A stretch of DNA of 64,000 nt from Chitinophagales bacterium (GCA_013816805.1 JACDDS010000006.1:124001-188000), one strand, 5' to 3'; counted from the first letter of the stretch, positions 27,410 to 37,072 are shown. The notes: a model not told the origin generated them from the letters alone. Translations and numbers: made by a program.

Positions 27410-29332
27410 ATGCCGGTGAAACGAAATTTTATTATTGCACTTTTATTTGGCTGTTGCCTGTTTGTTCTTCTTTACTGTAATACCATTCCTGAAAAAAAAG
27501 CTTCCCAGCCGTTACTGTATAAGAACTGGAGTGATACGGTTCACTATGTCGGAATGCAGACTTGCCGTACCTGTCATGAAAATATCTATAATACTTTTAT
27601 TCAGACAGGAATGGGGCAATCGTGGGATCATGCTACAAAAAATAAGTCGTCGGCTAAATTTGACCAGCATGCTTATGTGTATGATCCATATAAGAATTTC
27701 TGGTATCATCCATATTGGAAAAATGATTCCCTGTATATAATGGAATATCGGTTGAGTGGCAGGGACACTACTTATCGCCGCGTTCAAAAGATATCTTATA
27801 TAGTAGGCTCAGGTCAGCATACAAATTCACACATCTGGACGGAGAATGGATATCTGTACCAGGCGCCTATAACCTTTTATACACAAAAAGGAATCTGGGA
27901 TTTGCCGCCCGGTTTTGACCAGGGTATGAACACACGTTTCAGCAGGATTATCAGTGTTGAATGTATGAACTGCCACAACATGTACCCGCGATTTGATTCC
28001 ACTTCGGAAAACAAATTCATCAGTGTAAAAACAGGAATCGAATGTGAGCGTTGTCACGGTGCGGGAGGCGAACATGTGCGGGAGAAACTACAAGGGATCA
28101 TAGTTGATACCTCAAAAGAAATCGATTATTCAATAGTTAATCCCGGGAAACTTTCACGCGATTTACAGGTTGAGCTTTGTCAGAGATGTCACTTGCAGGG
28201 TATAACAGTTTTAAACGAGGGTAAAAGCTATTTTGATTTTCACCCTGGTATGCCATTGAATACTGTAATGAATGTTTTTATGCCAAGATACGAAGGAGGG
28301 CAGGAAAAATTTATTATGGCATCGCATGCGGACCGCATGAAGCAAAGTAGGTGTTATCTTAATTCAAATATGACTTGTTTAACCTGTCATAATCCGCACG
28401 TTAGTGTAAAATTTACAAGTAACGACCGTTTTAATAATGCTTGTCAATCATGTCATTCCGGTAATGCTTCTACAGAATGCACACTTCCTATTTCGCAAAG
28501 AATTAAGGAGAACAATAATTGTTTTAAATGTCACATGCCTGTTTCAGAAACAATCGACATTCCTAATGTAACGGTTCATGATCACAGGATTCAGATTCCA
28601 CTTTCAAAAAAAGCTAAAAATGAGATTCTAAGATTTGTAGGCCTGGAATGTCTGACAACCAAAAAGCCATCTCTGTTATTGCTTGCACAGGGATACCTTG
28701 AAACTTATGAAGCATTTTCTCCCCAACCGTTTTTATTGGATTCGGCAGATAAATTTTTAAGTCAGATGCCGGATAAGGACAATTTTTCCTACCGCCAGGA
28801 AATGATACGCTACTTTTTTTTAAAGAATAATTATGACCAGGTTGTAGCTCATTCACTGGGGCTCGAGCCGGATAAAATTCCTGATGCCTGGACCTGTTAC
28901 AGGATAGGTGAGGGGTATTTTCAGTCAGGGGACCTTAAAAATGCACTTGCATTTTATAAACATGCAGCTGAGATTAAATCCAGTAATCCTGAATTTATGA
29001 ATAAGCTGGGGACAACACTTACAGCTTTAAACAGGATTGACGAAGCCGGGGAAGTGTTTTATAAAATAACCCAGGAAAATGCTGCTTATGCTCCGGCACT
29101 TTCTAACCTTGGCTATGTTTATTTGCTGAAAGGAGATTTACAATATGCTGGTTCCTTATTTGATAAAGCCCTTGCAATCGACCCTGACTATACCCAGGCA
29201 ATTTTAAATAAGATAGCATTGGCTCTTCGACTGCAAAAAAACGAGGATGCAAAGCAGCTCGCTCAACGCCTTTTGAAAATCGAGCCTGATAACGAAAAAG
29301 CAAAAACGGTGATAAAGCAGTTATCACTATAG
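27410..29332 (+). CDS. Seven-heme cytochrome c lipoprotein with C-terminal TPR repeats
   Basis: The N-terminus is a lipoprotein-type signal ending FVLLYC. Seven CxxCH heme-binding motifs follow: CRTCH, CMNCH, CERCH, CQRCH, CLTCH, CQSCH and CFKCH, spread over about residues 55-390 in the spacing of the cytochrome c554/hydroxylamine-oxidoreductase-like family. The second half (about 450-640) is a set of TPR helices (GEGYFQSGDLKNALAFYKHA, NLGYVYLLKGDLQYAGSLFD). It is likely a periplasmic or outer-membrane electron carrier held by a lipid anchor, with the TPR part contacting a partner. ATG 27410 is preferred over TTG 27398; a TATTTTTG -7 element lies just upstream. Redox partner and substrate are unknown. 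Confidence 0.85.
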   Translation: MPVKRNFIIALLFGCCLFVLLYCNTIPEKKASQPLLYKNWSDTVHYVGMQTCRTCHENIYNTFIQTGMGQSWDHATKNKSSAKFDQHAYVYDPYKNFWYHPYWKNDSLYIMEYRLSGRDTTYRRVQKISYIVGSGQHTNSHIWTENGYLYQAPITFYTQKGIWDLPPGFDQGMNTRFSRIISVECMNCHNMYPRFDSTSENKFISVKTGIECERCHGAGGEHVREKLQGIIVDTSKEIDYSIVNPGKLSRDLQVELCQRCHLQGITVLNEGKSYFDFHPGMPLNTVMNVFMPRYEGGQEKFIMASHADRMKQSRCYLNSNMTCLTCHNPHVSVKFTSNDRFNNACQSCHSGNASTECTLPISQRIKENNNCFKCHMPVSETIDIPNVTVHDHRIQIPLSKKAKNEILRFVGLECLTTKKPSLLLLAQGYLETYEAFSPQPFLLDSADKFLSQMPDKDNFSYRQEMIRYFFLKNNYDQVVAHSLGLEPDKIPDAWTCYRIGEGYFQSGDLKNALAFYKHAAEIKSSNPEFMNKLGTTLTALNRIDEAGEVFYKITQENAAYAPALSNLGYVYLLKGDLQYAGSLFDKALAIDPDYTQAILNKIALALRLQKNEDAKQLAQRLLKIEPDNEKAKTVIKQLSL

Positions 29333-29361
29333 AAGGTAAAAAGCTGCTCAGATTTAAAAGG

Positions 29362-30411
29362 ATGGCAAAAAAAAAGAAACAAGGAAGAGTAACGAAATAC
29401 GTAATTGCTTTTGGATCTGTTATTCTTTTGTTTCTATTGATTATTGGGTTTTCTTTTTACAAAAAAATCTATGCTCCCAATGTATCTTTTTCAAACGATA
29501 AAAAATATTTGTTCATCCCCAGCGGGTCCCGCTATGATGATCTGATCAGGATTTTGACGACCAAAAAAATAGTACGTTGTGTAGAAAATTTTAAATGGGT
29601 TTCGGCTCAAATGAACCTGGATAATAACGTACATCCCGGCCGTTATAAACTACAGCCATACATGAGTAATTACGACCTGGTACTTTTGCTTCGAAGCGGT
29701 AAGCAGGAACCTGTTAAGCTGGTGATCAATAAATTCCGCACGAAGCAGGATTTGGCAAGTTTTGTTTCTCATCAACTGGAGACGGATTCAGCAACACTGA
29801 TATATGCATTGAAGGATGAAGTATACTTAAGAAAGTTCGGATTAAAGCCGGAAACCGCGATGGCTTTATTTATTCCAAACACCTATGAATTTTTTTGGAA
29901 TGTTAATGCCGAACAGTTTATGGATCGCATGAAGAAAGAGAACGATCATTTCTGGAATGCAGCACGTAAAGAAGAAGCAGTTAAGATTGGATTGAATCCT
30001 GTTCAGGTTATTATTCTCGCATCTATCGTGGAAGAGGAATCAAATTACAATCCTGAAAAAGGGATTATAGCTGGTGTTTATATTAATCGTTTAAGAAAAG
30101 ATATGATTCTCCAGGCAGATCCAACAGTAAAATTCGCAGTCGGTAATTTTTCACTTAAAAGGGTTTTAAATATGCACACCCGGTTTGAGTCTCCTTACAA
30201 TACCTATTTACATAAGGGGTTGCCACCGGGGCCAATATGTACGCCTTCAGTTGCTTCTATTGATGCTGTGCTACATTCAGTAGCGTCTGATTATTTATAT
30301 TTTTGTGCCAATCCCGATAAGCCAGGAACTCATGTATTTTCAAAAACATACGCTGAGCAGGAATTAAATGCAATGCGTTATCAGCGATGGCTAAATCAGC
30401 GGGGAATCTGA
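29362..30411 (+). CDS. mltG: Endolytic murein transglycosylase MltG
   Basis: This 349-residue protein has one N-terminal membrane segment (about residues 11-33) and a YceG-like body. A LysM-like region (about 45-105, NVSFSNDKKYLFIPSGS) leads to the catalytic domain with VQVIILASIVEEESNY (about 212-227), which contains the catalytic Glu, then GVYINRLRKDMILQADPTVK and FESPYNTYLHKGLPPGPICT with the conserved NTY and PGPI motifs. MltG cuts nascent glycan strands near the membrane and sets chain length. It starts 29 bases after the cytochrome gene and ends 56 bases before the thioesterase gene. Length and motifs are complete. Confidence 0.96.
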   Translation: MAKKKKQGRVTKYVIAFGSVILLFLLIIGFSFYKKIYAPNVSFSNDKKYLFIPSGSRYDDLIRILTTKKIVRCVENFKWVSAQMNLDNNVHPGRYKLQPYMSNYDLVLLLRSGKQEPVKLVINKFRTKQDLASFVSHQLETDSATLIYALKDEVYLRKFGLKPETAMALFIPNTYEFFWNVNAEQFMDRMKKENDHFWNAARKEEAVKIGLNPVQVIILASIVEEESNYNPEKGIIAGVYINRLRKDMILQADPTVKFAVGNFSLKRVLNMHTRFESPYNTYLHKGLPPGPICTPSVASIDAVLHSVASDYLYFCANPDKPGTHVFSKTYAEQELNAMRYQRWLNQRGI

Positions 30412-30466
30412 TGGATATTATTAACCTTTCAAACTTTAACTTTTCAAACCTCCAACATTAAACCTC

Positions 30467-30880
30467 ATGTATGCTCATGAAATAGAAATCCGGGTTCGGT
30501 ATGGAGAAACAGACATGATGGGATATCTCTATTATGGGTATTATTCATTCTACTATGAACAGGCACGCGTAGACACGATGCGAAGCCTGGGTATTCCATA
30601 TAAACAAATGGAAGCCATGGGTTATTTATTACCTGTTTCAGACATGCATATTAAGTTTTTGAAGCCAGCCTACTATGATGATATAGTAAGGATAAAAACC
30701 ATAATTAAAAATATTCCTGTGGTGAGGCATATTTTTCATTATGAGATGTATAACCACAATTCTGAGCTGATAAATACAGCCGAAACAACGTTGGTGTATC
30801 TTAATAAAGAAACACGTAAACCGATTGCCTGTCCTCAATTTATTCTTGATCTTCTGAACCCATATTTTAAAGAGAAGTGA
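30467..30880 (+). CDS. Hot-dog-fold acyl-CoA thioesterase (YbgC/FadM type)
   Basis: This 137-residue protein has a single 4HBT hot-dog domain. The start EIEIRVRYGETDMMGYLYY gives the beta strand and active-site Asp of the YbgC family (Y-x-D-T-D-x-x-G-x-V in the reference; here GETDMMGYLYYGYY). The central helix YSFYYEQARVDTMRSLG and the strand SDMHIKFLKPAYYDD follow the family pattern. It would hydrolyse acyl-CoA thioesters in the cytoplasm, but the chain length cannot be told from sequence. Its stop overlaps the GTG start of the next gene (BrkB family) by four bases, so the two are translationally coupled. Confidence 0.9.
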   Translation: MYAHEIEIRVRYGETDMMGYLYYGYYSFYYEQARVDTMRSLGIPYKQMEAMGYLLPVSDMHIKFLKPAYYDDIVRIKTIIKNIPVVRHIFHYEMYNHNSELINTAETTLVYLNKETRKPIACPQFILDLLNPYFKEK

Positions 30881-31827
30881 CAAAGGCAGGAAAATATTTA
30901 AGGGAATACTCCGGCTGGAATGCCATGTTAAATTTTTCCAGGATTAAAAAATTTCCTGGTCACAGCAATCTTTCACTTCACGATGTACTTTCTTTTTTAG
31001 TGCTGGAAATACAACGCGACTCCATTCTTACACGCGCATCAGCCATATCTTTTAACTTTTTTGTTTCCCTGTTTCCATCAATTCTCGTTCTGTTTACGCT
31101 GATTCCATACCTGCCCATTCCTTCATTTCAGGCCACCATGCTTACTACTTTGAAAAACGTATTGCCGAATGATGTTTTCGGTATGCTGCAGGAAACCATT
31201 CACGATATTGTAACACGCCATCAGGGAGGCTTGCTTTCTGCCAGCTTAATTCTTGCTATGTACTATTCTACAAGAGGAGTGATCAGTATTATGACTTCTT
31301 TTGATAAGGCGCTTCCTACATTCAGAAGGAGAAAATTTTTAGAGAATCTTTTTGTGTCTTTTAAAATTACCGGCCTGCTTTTTCTTTTACTGGTAATATC
31401 CATTTTGCTTTTTTTAGGAGGTGAATTGCTTATTCATACTGTTATGAAAATATTACACATTGAAAACAGCACTTCCTATTTCAGCCTATCTGTTATCAGG
31501 TGGATTACTTTACTGCTTATTTTTTATTTCTCCATTTCACTTATCTATTATTACGGACCTGCTATGCATAAACGGTGGCGTTTCTTTACGCCAGGTTCTA
31601 CGCTTGCTACTATATTATCTGTTCTGGTATCTATACTTTTTTCATTCATTATCAACCAGTTCGGGCAATACAACAAACTATATGGTTCATTAGGAACCAT
31701 TGTGGTATTGCTGCTTTGGATTTATTACAATTCACTCAGCCTGTTGCTTGGTTTCGAGCTGAATGCCAGTATTGAAATGAACAAGCACCGTGTTGCAGAA
31801 GGATTAAAACAGGTGAAAGTGGTTTGA
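30877..31827 (+). CDS. YihY/BrkB-family membrane protein
   Basis: The protein has 316 residues and starts with GTG. Six hydrophobic segments lie in the pattern of the YihY/BrkB family: about residues 60-85 (FNFFVSLFPSILVLFTLIPY), 120-140 (LLSASLILAMYYSTRGVISI), 165-190, 205-225, 240-260 and 270-290 (LGTIVVLLLWIYYNSLSLLL). The motif LLWIYYNSLSLLLGFELNAS is diagnostic of the family's last helix pair. The role is debated: the family is listed as inner-membrane protein of unknown function and not as RNase BN. Start overlap with the thioesterase suggests joint expression. No lesion is visible. Confidence 0.92.
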   Translation: MTKAGKYLREYSGWNAMLNFSRIKKFPGHSNLSLHDVLSFLVLEIQRDSILTRASAISFNFFVSLFPSILVLFTLIPYLPIPSFQATMLTTLKNVLPNDVFGMLQETIHDIVTRHQGGLLSASLILAMYYSTRGVISIMTSFDKALPTFRRRKFLENLFVSFKITGLLFLLLVISILLFLGGELLIHTVMKILHIENSTSYFSLSVIRWITLLLIFYFSISLIYYYGPAMHKRWRFFTPGSTLATILSVLVSILFSFIINQFGQYNKLYGSLGTIVVLLLWIYYNSLSLLLGFELNASIEMNKHRVAEGLKQVKVV

Positions 31828-31898
31828 AAGGAATTTCTTATGGCTGTAAAGAGAAGTTCTGTGCTTAATACATAATGATCTTTCAACTGATCTAATTA

Positions 31899-32405
31899 TT
31901 ATTTTATGTTGTCTTGTTTTGCCAGTTCCAAAACCTGGAATGAATAGGGGAAAGGATTTTTTTCGTCGGCCTCATGGGGATCTTCCCGGGTAATCACCCA
32001 ATCGTCTCTAAGTATTGGAAAAAAGGTGTCTCCCTGGAAATTATGAAAAATGCGGGTCAGGTATATTTTATCCGCCCACACCAAAGACTGCCGGATAATT
32101 TCTCCACCGCCGATAATAAAGCACTCTGTTTCCAGGTTTTTTTCAGAGAATTCAATAGCGGATTTTATATCGTGGCACACAATGCATCCTTCAGCTTTAA
32201 AATCAGGCTGACGTGTAATAATAACATTTGTTCTTTTAGGCAAGGCCTTGCCTAAGGAATCGAATGTGGATCGGCCCATCAGGATATGATGTCCGAGGGT
32301 GGTTTGCATAAAATATTTCATGTCTGCTGGCAAATGCCATGGCAGCTTATTGTTATTCCCGATTACGTTATTTTGAGATACGGCAGCAATAATCGATATT
32401 ATCAT
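31899..32405 (-). CDS. folA: Dihydrofolate reductase
   Basis: This 168-residue DHFR starts [15 protein letters not shown], followed by [12 protein letters not shown] (Pro-Trp loop and catalytic Asp region), [17 protein letters not shown] for NADPH binding, and [15 protein letters not shown] with the conserved GG pair. It reduces dihydrofolate to tetrahydrofolate with NADPH. Its start overlaps the stop of thyA by four bases (ATGA), so the thyA-folA pair is translationally coupled and balances dTMP synthesis with folate recycling. Complete and canonical in length. Confidence 0.96.
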   Translation of the reverse strand: MIISIIAAVSQNNVIGNNNKLPWHLPADMKYFMQTTLGHHILMGRSTFDSLGKALPKRTNVIITRQPDFKAEGCIVCHDIKSAIEFSEKNLETECFIIGGGEIIRQSLVWADKIYLTRIFHNFQGDTFFPILRDDWVITREDPHEADEKNPFPYSFQVLELAKQDNIK

Positions 32406-33196
32406 ACTGCTATCGGGGCTTTTATAGAGGGATGTGGCAAATAGTTAATCAATTCAAAGTCTTCAAACCTGAATGAAAAAATGGAGGAAACATCCGGGTT
32501 TATTTTCATCTCGGGCAGAGGTCTGATATCTCTGCTCAGTTGCAGGTTTGCCTGTTCAAGGTGGTTAACATATAAATGAGCATCTCCCAATGTGTGAATA
32601 AAATCGCCTGGCATTAAGCCGCATACCCTGGCAATCATTTCCGTAAGTAAAGCATAGGAAGCAATATTAAAAGGCACACCAAGGAATATGTCAGCACTTC
32701 GCTGGTACAGCTGACAGGAAAGCTTTCCTTCTGCTACATAAAACTGAAACAAAGCATGGCACGGCGGTAAAGCCATTTCTTCAATTTCGCCCACATTCCA
32801 TGCACTTACAAGTAAGCGCCGTGAGTCGGGATTTTGTTTTATTTCCGAGATTACATTTGAAATCTGATCTACTTCTGTTCCGTCTTTTCTTAACCACGAG
32901 CGCCATTGCTTGCCATAAACCGGTCCTAATTCCCCATGCTCATCTGCCCATTCATTCCATATGCTTACACCGTGATCCTGCAGGTAGGCAATATTTGTTG
33001 ATCCCTGGAGAAACCATAGCAATTCATAAATTATAGATTTAACGTGCAGCTTTTTAGTTGTTAACAAAGGGAATCCTCTTGAAAGATCAAATCGCATCTG
33101 ATATCCAAAGACACTTACCGTACCGGTACCCGTCCGGTCTTGTTTTTTAACACCCTTTTCCAAAACATGTTTTAGTAAATCGTGGTATTGTTTCAT
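32402..33196 (-). CDS. thyA: Thymidylate synthase
   Basis: This 264-residue protein has exactly the length of E. coli ThyA. The N-terminal [12 protein letters not shown] leads to [19 protein letters not shown] (phosphate-binding loop). The catalytic Cys lies in [14 protein letters not shown] (about residue 146), the folate- and dUMP-contacting [18 protein letters not shown] follows, and [11 protein letters not shown] is near the end. It methylates dUMP to dTMP using 5,10-methylenetetrahydrofolate, which produces the dihydrofolate that the adjacent folA reduces. The start ATG at 33196 is well placed. A clear promoter was not found in the 98 bases upstream. Confidence 0.97.
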   Translation of the reverse strand: MKQYHDLLKHVLEKGVKKQDRTGTGTVSVFGYQMRFDLSRGFPLLTTKKLHVKSIIYELLWFLQGSTNIAYLQDHGVSIWNEWADEHGELGPVYGKQWRSWLRKDGTEVDQISNVISEIKQNPDSRRLLVSAWNVGEIEEMALPPCHALFQFYVAEGKLSCQLYQRSADIFLGVPFNIASYALLTEMIARVCGLMPGDFIHTLGDAHLYVNHLEQANLQLSRDIRPLPEMKINPDVSSIFSFRFEDFELINYLPHPSIKAPIAV

Positions 33197-33294
33197 AGAT
33201 CAGATAGCAATTCGCAAACTCAAAAAAAGCTTCATTAAAAATTTCTTAGCAATGAATTTAATTTAAAGAAAATTTGGAACACGTACAGCATGTA

Positions 33295-34479
33295 TTATAC
33301 ATATTTTCTCCTTTTTAATTCTTTTTTTATAAGCATTAATTCCCTGCTGCTCATTCCGCCTACCGATGTATTTTCCTGGGCGCGCCGCATAAGATAAGGA
33401 ACTACTTCTTTCACAGGGCCGTAAGGAACATATTTTGAAACATTGTAACCTGCATGAGCTAAATTAAAAGTCATATTATCACTCATGCCATAAAGCTGGG
33501 AGAAGAAAAGGTGAGGATGGTCGGGAGAAAGGTTTTTTTGCCCGGCAATATTCACTGCTGCTAAAGCACTCTCTTCATTGTGAGAGGCAACACAAAAGCT
33601 GAGGTGATCAATATGTTCAAAGCAAAATTCTACCGCAGCATTATAATCGCGGTCTGAATCCTCTTTTTTCGATTGAACAGGTGATGCATAATTTTTTTCA
33701 TGTGCGCGTTTACGTTCTTTTTCCATGTAAGCACCGCGTACCAGTTTCACTGCAAGAATAAATTTTCCATTTTTAGATGTTTCAAATGATTTCCTTAAAA
33801 AATCCAACCTGTCAATCCGGTATAACTGGATGGTATTATATACAATAGGGTGTTCTTTATTGTAAGACAACATCATTTCCATAGCAAGTGAATCTACCGG
33901 ATCCTGTATCCATGTTTCTTCGGCATCTACCATCACGCCGATGCCGGCATTTAGAGCAGCATTGCAAATCTTATGCATTCTCTCTTTCACCAGGTTCCAT
34001 TGAAAAATTTCTTTGTCGGAAAGTTTAATTTGTGCATGAATTTTTTCGAGCAGAGAAAATGGCGCAATGCCAGTCACTTTTATGCTGACAAAAGGCACAT
34101 GCTTATTTTGTTGTGCAAAGCGAAAAGCTTTTAAAATTTCCGTTACGGTCTTGTTAAATTCCTGCTCCGTTTCTTTGGCTTCTACACCATAATCGAGGAT
34201 GGTTTCTACGTGGTGTTGGGCAAGTTTTTTTGTGGTGGGTACGCATTGCTCCAGGGTTTCTCCTCCGCAAAACTGATCAAAAATGGTAGCTCTGACTAAC
34301 CTGGTTATAGGTAGTTTTAGCTGAAAAGCTATTGGCGTCAGCCGGGTACCAATCTTAACCAGGATATTGTTATTCATCAGGGAAAATAGCCATGCAGCTT
34401 TTTTTAATTCGTAATCGGATTTATAAGAAAACGCTATTTCAGTATTTTCAAAAGATATAGGAGCAACTACTTCAGCCAT
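33295..34479 (-). CDS. Proline dehydrogenase (stand-alone, PutA-PRODH type)
   Basis: The protein has 394 residues; most free-standing bacterial PRODHs are 300-330, while Bacteroidota types are around 390. The start ISFENTEIAFSYKSD leads to an N-terminal helical part, then the TIM barrel with KLVRGAYMEKERKRA (substrate-binding Arg and FAD loop) and the closing signature PYLMRRAQENTSVGG. It oxidises proline to pyrroline-5-carboxylate and feeds electrons to quinone. The start codon lies just six bases after a near-perfect promoter, so the mRNA would be almost leaderless. No P5C dehydrogenase is nearby. Confidence 0.92.
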   Translation of the reverse strand: MAEVVAPISFENTEIAFSYKSDYELKKAAWLFSLMNNNILVKIGTRLTPIAFQLKLPITRLVRATIFDQFCGGETLEQCVPTTKKLAQHHVETILDYGVEAKETEQEFNKTVTEILKAFRFAQQNKHVPFVSIKVTGIAPFSLLEKIHAQIKLSDKEIFQWNLVKERMHKICNAALNAGIGVMVDAEETWIQDPVDSLAMEMMLSYNKEHPIVYNTIQLYRIDRLDFLRKSFETSKNGKFILAVKLVRGAYMEKERKRAHEKNYASPVQSKKEDSDRDYNAAVEFCFEHIDHLSFCVASHNEESALAAVNIAGQKNLSPDHPHLFFSQLYGMSDNMTFNLAHAGYNVSKYVPYGPVKEVVPYLMRRAQENTSVGGMSSRELMLIKKELKRRKYV

Positions 34480-34484
34480 AATGG

Positions 34485-34515
34485 CAAACCTACAGGTTTG
34501 ATAATAAATTTCAAA
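34485..34515 (-). promoter_or_regulatory. Promoter of the proline dehydrogenase gene
   Basis: On the minus strand TTTG (34512-34515) is followed after exactly 19 bases by TAGGTTTG (34485-34492), matching the Bacteroidota -33/-7 consensus. The -7 element ends six bases before the start codon, so the transcript would begin at or next to it. Confidence 0.6.
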
Positions 34516-34659
34516 GACAGGTGGATAAATGACGGATAGAATTTTAGCCTTTGCAAAAAGTAAAAATCCGCAAGCTGAATAACTGTTATTTTAAACTGGA
34601 TGAAGCAGGCTTAGGAATATTCCGAATCAGAATTATTACATTCACCGCAAAAAAGTGCT

Positions 34660-35067
34660 ATGGGAAATGCAATTCAACACCTTAACATTTTGGCAGTATT
34701 GCTTGCCGCGGTAGCCTATTTTGCTTTAGGCGCACTTTGGTATTCACCAATCCTTTTTGGGAAGCAATGGGCTGCTCTGAATAATATCAATATGACCGAT
34801 CGTTCCTCACTAATGCGTTCAATGGTGGTTAGCTTCGCATGTATGCTATTGATGGCTTTGGTTACAGGAATTATGATGGCACTTAGCAGGTGCAAGCACT
34901 ATACTGATTGTTTGGAAGTAGGGATCCTGCTTGGAGCCGGTTATGCAGGCGGAATTTTAGGCACGACCTATACTTATCAGAAAAAGCCATTGCCTCTTTG
35001 GTTTATAGATATCGGATTTCATTTTTGCGGCATTGTGCTGGCAAGTGCAATTATTGCAGCAATGTAG
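34660..35067 (+). CDS. DUF1761 membrane protein
   Basis: This 135-residue protein has four predicted membrane segments: about residues 8-28 (LNILAVLLAAVAYFALGALWY), 48-70, 83-100 and 112-132. The first holds the signature AYFALGALWYSPILFGKQW of DUF1761, a family of small inner-membrane proteins of unknown function. The gene begins with ATG 34660 and stands alone between the divergent proline dehydrogenase and the convergent GH3-like gene. Nothing in the sequence suggests a substrate. Confidence 0.88.
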   Translation: MGNAIQHLNILAVLLAAVAYFALGALWYSPILFGKQWAALNNINMTDRSSLMRSMVVSFACMLLMALVTGIMMALSRCKHYTDCLEVGILLGAGYAGGILGTTYTYQKKPLPLWFIDIGFHFCGIVLASAIIAAM

Positions 35068-35124
35068 GCTATCTGAACCTGCTGGTAGTTATTGTGCAGG
35101 CCTATTCTGTTTCACGTTCACAAT

Positions 35125-36627
35125 TTAATTACTGATCCATGGCTTTAATGCGTCAGCTAAAGTCCGGTCATTACTAAGCCGTGGTACTTTATTCTGCCCA
35201 CCGAGTTTCCCTACCGACTTCATATAATTTCTGAATGCATCTTTTTGCAATGGAGTTATTCTTAGCGGCTGTAAAATATTTCCTGAAATCAGGTCATCAT
35301 AGTAGATATTTTTTGCCCTCAGCATGTTATCCACCTTGCTACGAAATATATTTATGTTTTCTGGTGGTGTTGAAAATTCCACAAGCCATTCATGGTAAGG
35401 CAATTCACCTTTTTCAGGGTTTACTTGAGGAGCTACCGTAAATTCAACCACCTCCACATTTTCTGCATGCGCTGCTTTCATTAAGGCGCCTTCCACTTCT
35501 TCTCCTATTACGTGTTCACCGAAGGCAGAGATATAGTGGCTGGTTCTTCCTGTTACCACAATCCTGTAAGGATTTTTGGAAACAAATTTTATAATATCAC
35601 CCAGAGAATAGGCCCATAATCCTGCATTTGAAGAAACGACGATTGCATAATTTTCTCCCACTTCTACATCTTTCAATTGAAGCCTTTTTGGACGTGCCTG
35701 CGAAGCCTCATTAAAGGAGATAAACTCGAAAAAAATTCCTGAGTCCACATTAAGAAGTAATCCTTCCTGTGTCTGACAATCCTGGAAAGCAATAAAGCCC
35801 TCAGAAGAAGGATATGTTTCTATGGAATCAATTTTAGTACCGATGGTGGTGAAAAGCTTTGCGCGATACGGTTCAAAGTTAACGCCACCATAGACGAGCA
35901 GAGATAAATTAGGAAAGATCTCTTTGATTGTTCTTTTACCGGTTTTTTCCAATAATTTTTCAAAATACATTTGTATCCATGGAGGAATTCCGCTGATCAA
36001 AGTCATATCCTCATTCCTGGTCTCTTCTACGATCTTATCCACTTTCAATTCCCAGTCTTCAATGCAGTTTGTTTCGAATGAAGGTAATTGATTCCCTTTC
36101 AGATATCGTGGAACGTGATGATTTACAATTCCGGACAAACGCCCGGTCAGCATATCTCCCGTCTTATCCAGCTCCGGACTTCCTGATAAGAAAATCATTT
36201 TCCCATTTACAAAACGGGTATTGCTTGTTTCAGAAATGTAAGTCAGTAATGCATTTCTTGCCGAATCAATGTGGTTAGAAATGGAGTCTTTGGTAATCGG
36301 GATGTATTTAATTCCGGATGTTGTCCCCGAAGACTTCGCAAAATATATTGGTTTTCCTTTCCACAAGACACTGTCCTCACCATTTTTTATGCGGTCTATA
36401 TAAGGCCTTAAATTCTCATAGTCCCGGACTGATACGTGGTCTACAAAATCCTGGTATGATGCGATATTTTTGAAATCATGCTCTTTTCCGAAAACTGTTT
36501 TTTTCCCTTCCTGAATTAACTTATGAAACTGGTATTCCTGAGCGCGTGCGGCATCTTTACTCCACTTCATAATCTGGCGCGAAATCATGGAAGCATAAGG
36601 CCGTGCCAGAACAGATTTAACACCCAT
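35125..36627 (-). CDS. GH3 auxin-responsive-promoter family acyl-acid-amido synthetase-like protein
   Basis: This 500-residue protein belongs to the GH3 family of adenylating enzymes. The ATP/phosphate loop SSGTTSGIKYIPIT lies at about residues 104-117. VYGGVNFEPYRAKL and SIETYPSSEGFIAFQD follow in the order of plant GH3 proteins, and the C-terminal domain contains VVTGRTSHYISAFGEHV. Plant GH3 enzymes conjugate amino acids to auxin or jasmonate. In bacteria the family is widespread in Bacteroidota but the substrate is not established. There is no signal peptide. It ends just after the convergent DUF1761 gene. The family call is firm and the substrate is unknown. Confidence 0.93.
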   Translation of the reverse strand: MGVKSVLARPYASMISRQIMKWSKDAARAQEYQFHKLIQEGKKTVFGKEHDFKNIASYQDFVDHVSVRDYENLRPYIDRIKNGEDSVLWKGKPIYFAKSSGTTSGIKYIPITKDSISNHIDSARNALLTYISETSNTRFVNGKMIFLSGSPELDKTGDMLTGRLSGIVNHHVPRYLKGNQLPSFETNCIEDWELKVDKIVEETRNEDMTLISGIPPWIQMYFEKLLEKTGKRTIKEIFPNLSLLVYGGVNFEPYRAKLFTTIGTKIDSIETYPSSEGFIAFQDCQTQEGLLLNVDSGIFFEFISFNEASQARPKRLQLKDVEVGENYAIVVSSNAGLWAYSLGDIIKFVSKNPYRIVVTGRTSHYISAFGEHVIGEEVEGALMKAAHAENVEVVEFTVAPQVNPEKGELPYHEWLVEFSTPPENINIFRSKVDNMLRAKNIYYDDLISGNILQPLRITPLQKDAFRNYMKSVGKLGGQNKVPRLSNDRTLADALKPWISN

Positions 36628-36750
36628 AAAGTAAAGGTAGAGTTAAGTTAAATATCGGATCTCTTAAAAGAAGGTGAAGGAATTACGCAGCCGTTGCAGC
36701 AACAAAAAAATTCGACCAATGGATTTAGTCTCTTTTGTAACGACAATCTA

Positions 36751-36782
36751 TTTGCAAATTCAGATATTGAAAATTACCTTCG
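36751..36782 (+). promoter_or_regulatory. Candidate promoter of tRNA-Val
   Basis: TTTG (36751-36754) is followed after 20 bases by TACCTTCG (36775-36782), one mismatch from TAnnTTTG. Transcription would begin next to the 5' end of the tRNA at 36792. Confidence 0.5.
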
Positions 36783-36791
36783 CACCTTTAG

Positions 36792-36866
36792 GGGAGCATA
36801 GCTCAGCTGGTTCAGAGCATCTGCCTTACAAGCAGAGGGTCACAGGTTCGAACCCTGTTGCTCCCA
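36792..36866 (+). tRNA. tRNA-Val (anticodon TAC)
   Basis: The sequence folds into a full cloverleaf: acceptor GGGAGCA/TGCTCCC, D arm GCTC...GAGC, anticodon stem TCTGC/GCAGA around CTTACAA with anticodon TAC at 36827-36829, and T arm ACAGG TTCGAAC CCTGT. The discriminator is A. The 3' CCA is not encoded. It is transcribed from the promoter just upstream and ended by the hairpin after it. Its 3' side is the left border of the accessory island, a common place for integration. Confidence 0.97.
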
Positions 36867-36877
36867 CATCATAATCA

Positions 36878-36908
36878 AGCAGTTAAGATAATCTTAGCTG
36901 CTTTTTTT
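36878..36908 (+). terminator. Terminator of tRNA-Val
   Basis: AGCAGTTAAGA pairs with TCTTAGCTGCT (one G-T wobble) around a three-base loop and is followed by seven T. It stands 11 bases after the tRNA. Confidence 0.85.
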
Positions 36909-37072
36909 ATTTATGTGACCACAATTGTGACCATAGAAGTGTGAAAAAGAAAATGAAAATATATTAGCGATTGCTGCTAAAGGTTTTCTCTCAGTGTTTT
37001 TAACATCGAATTGATATTTTTGGCCATATAGCTGAAATACTTTTTATTGTATTTTGAAAACACTAAGTGCCA

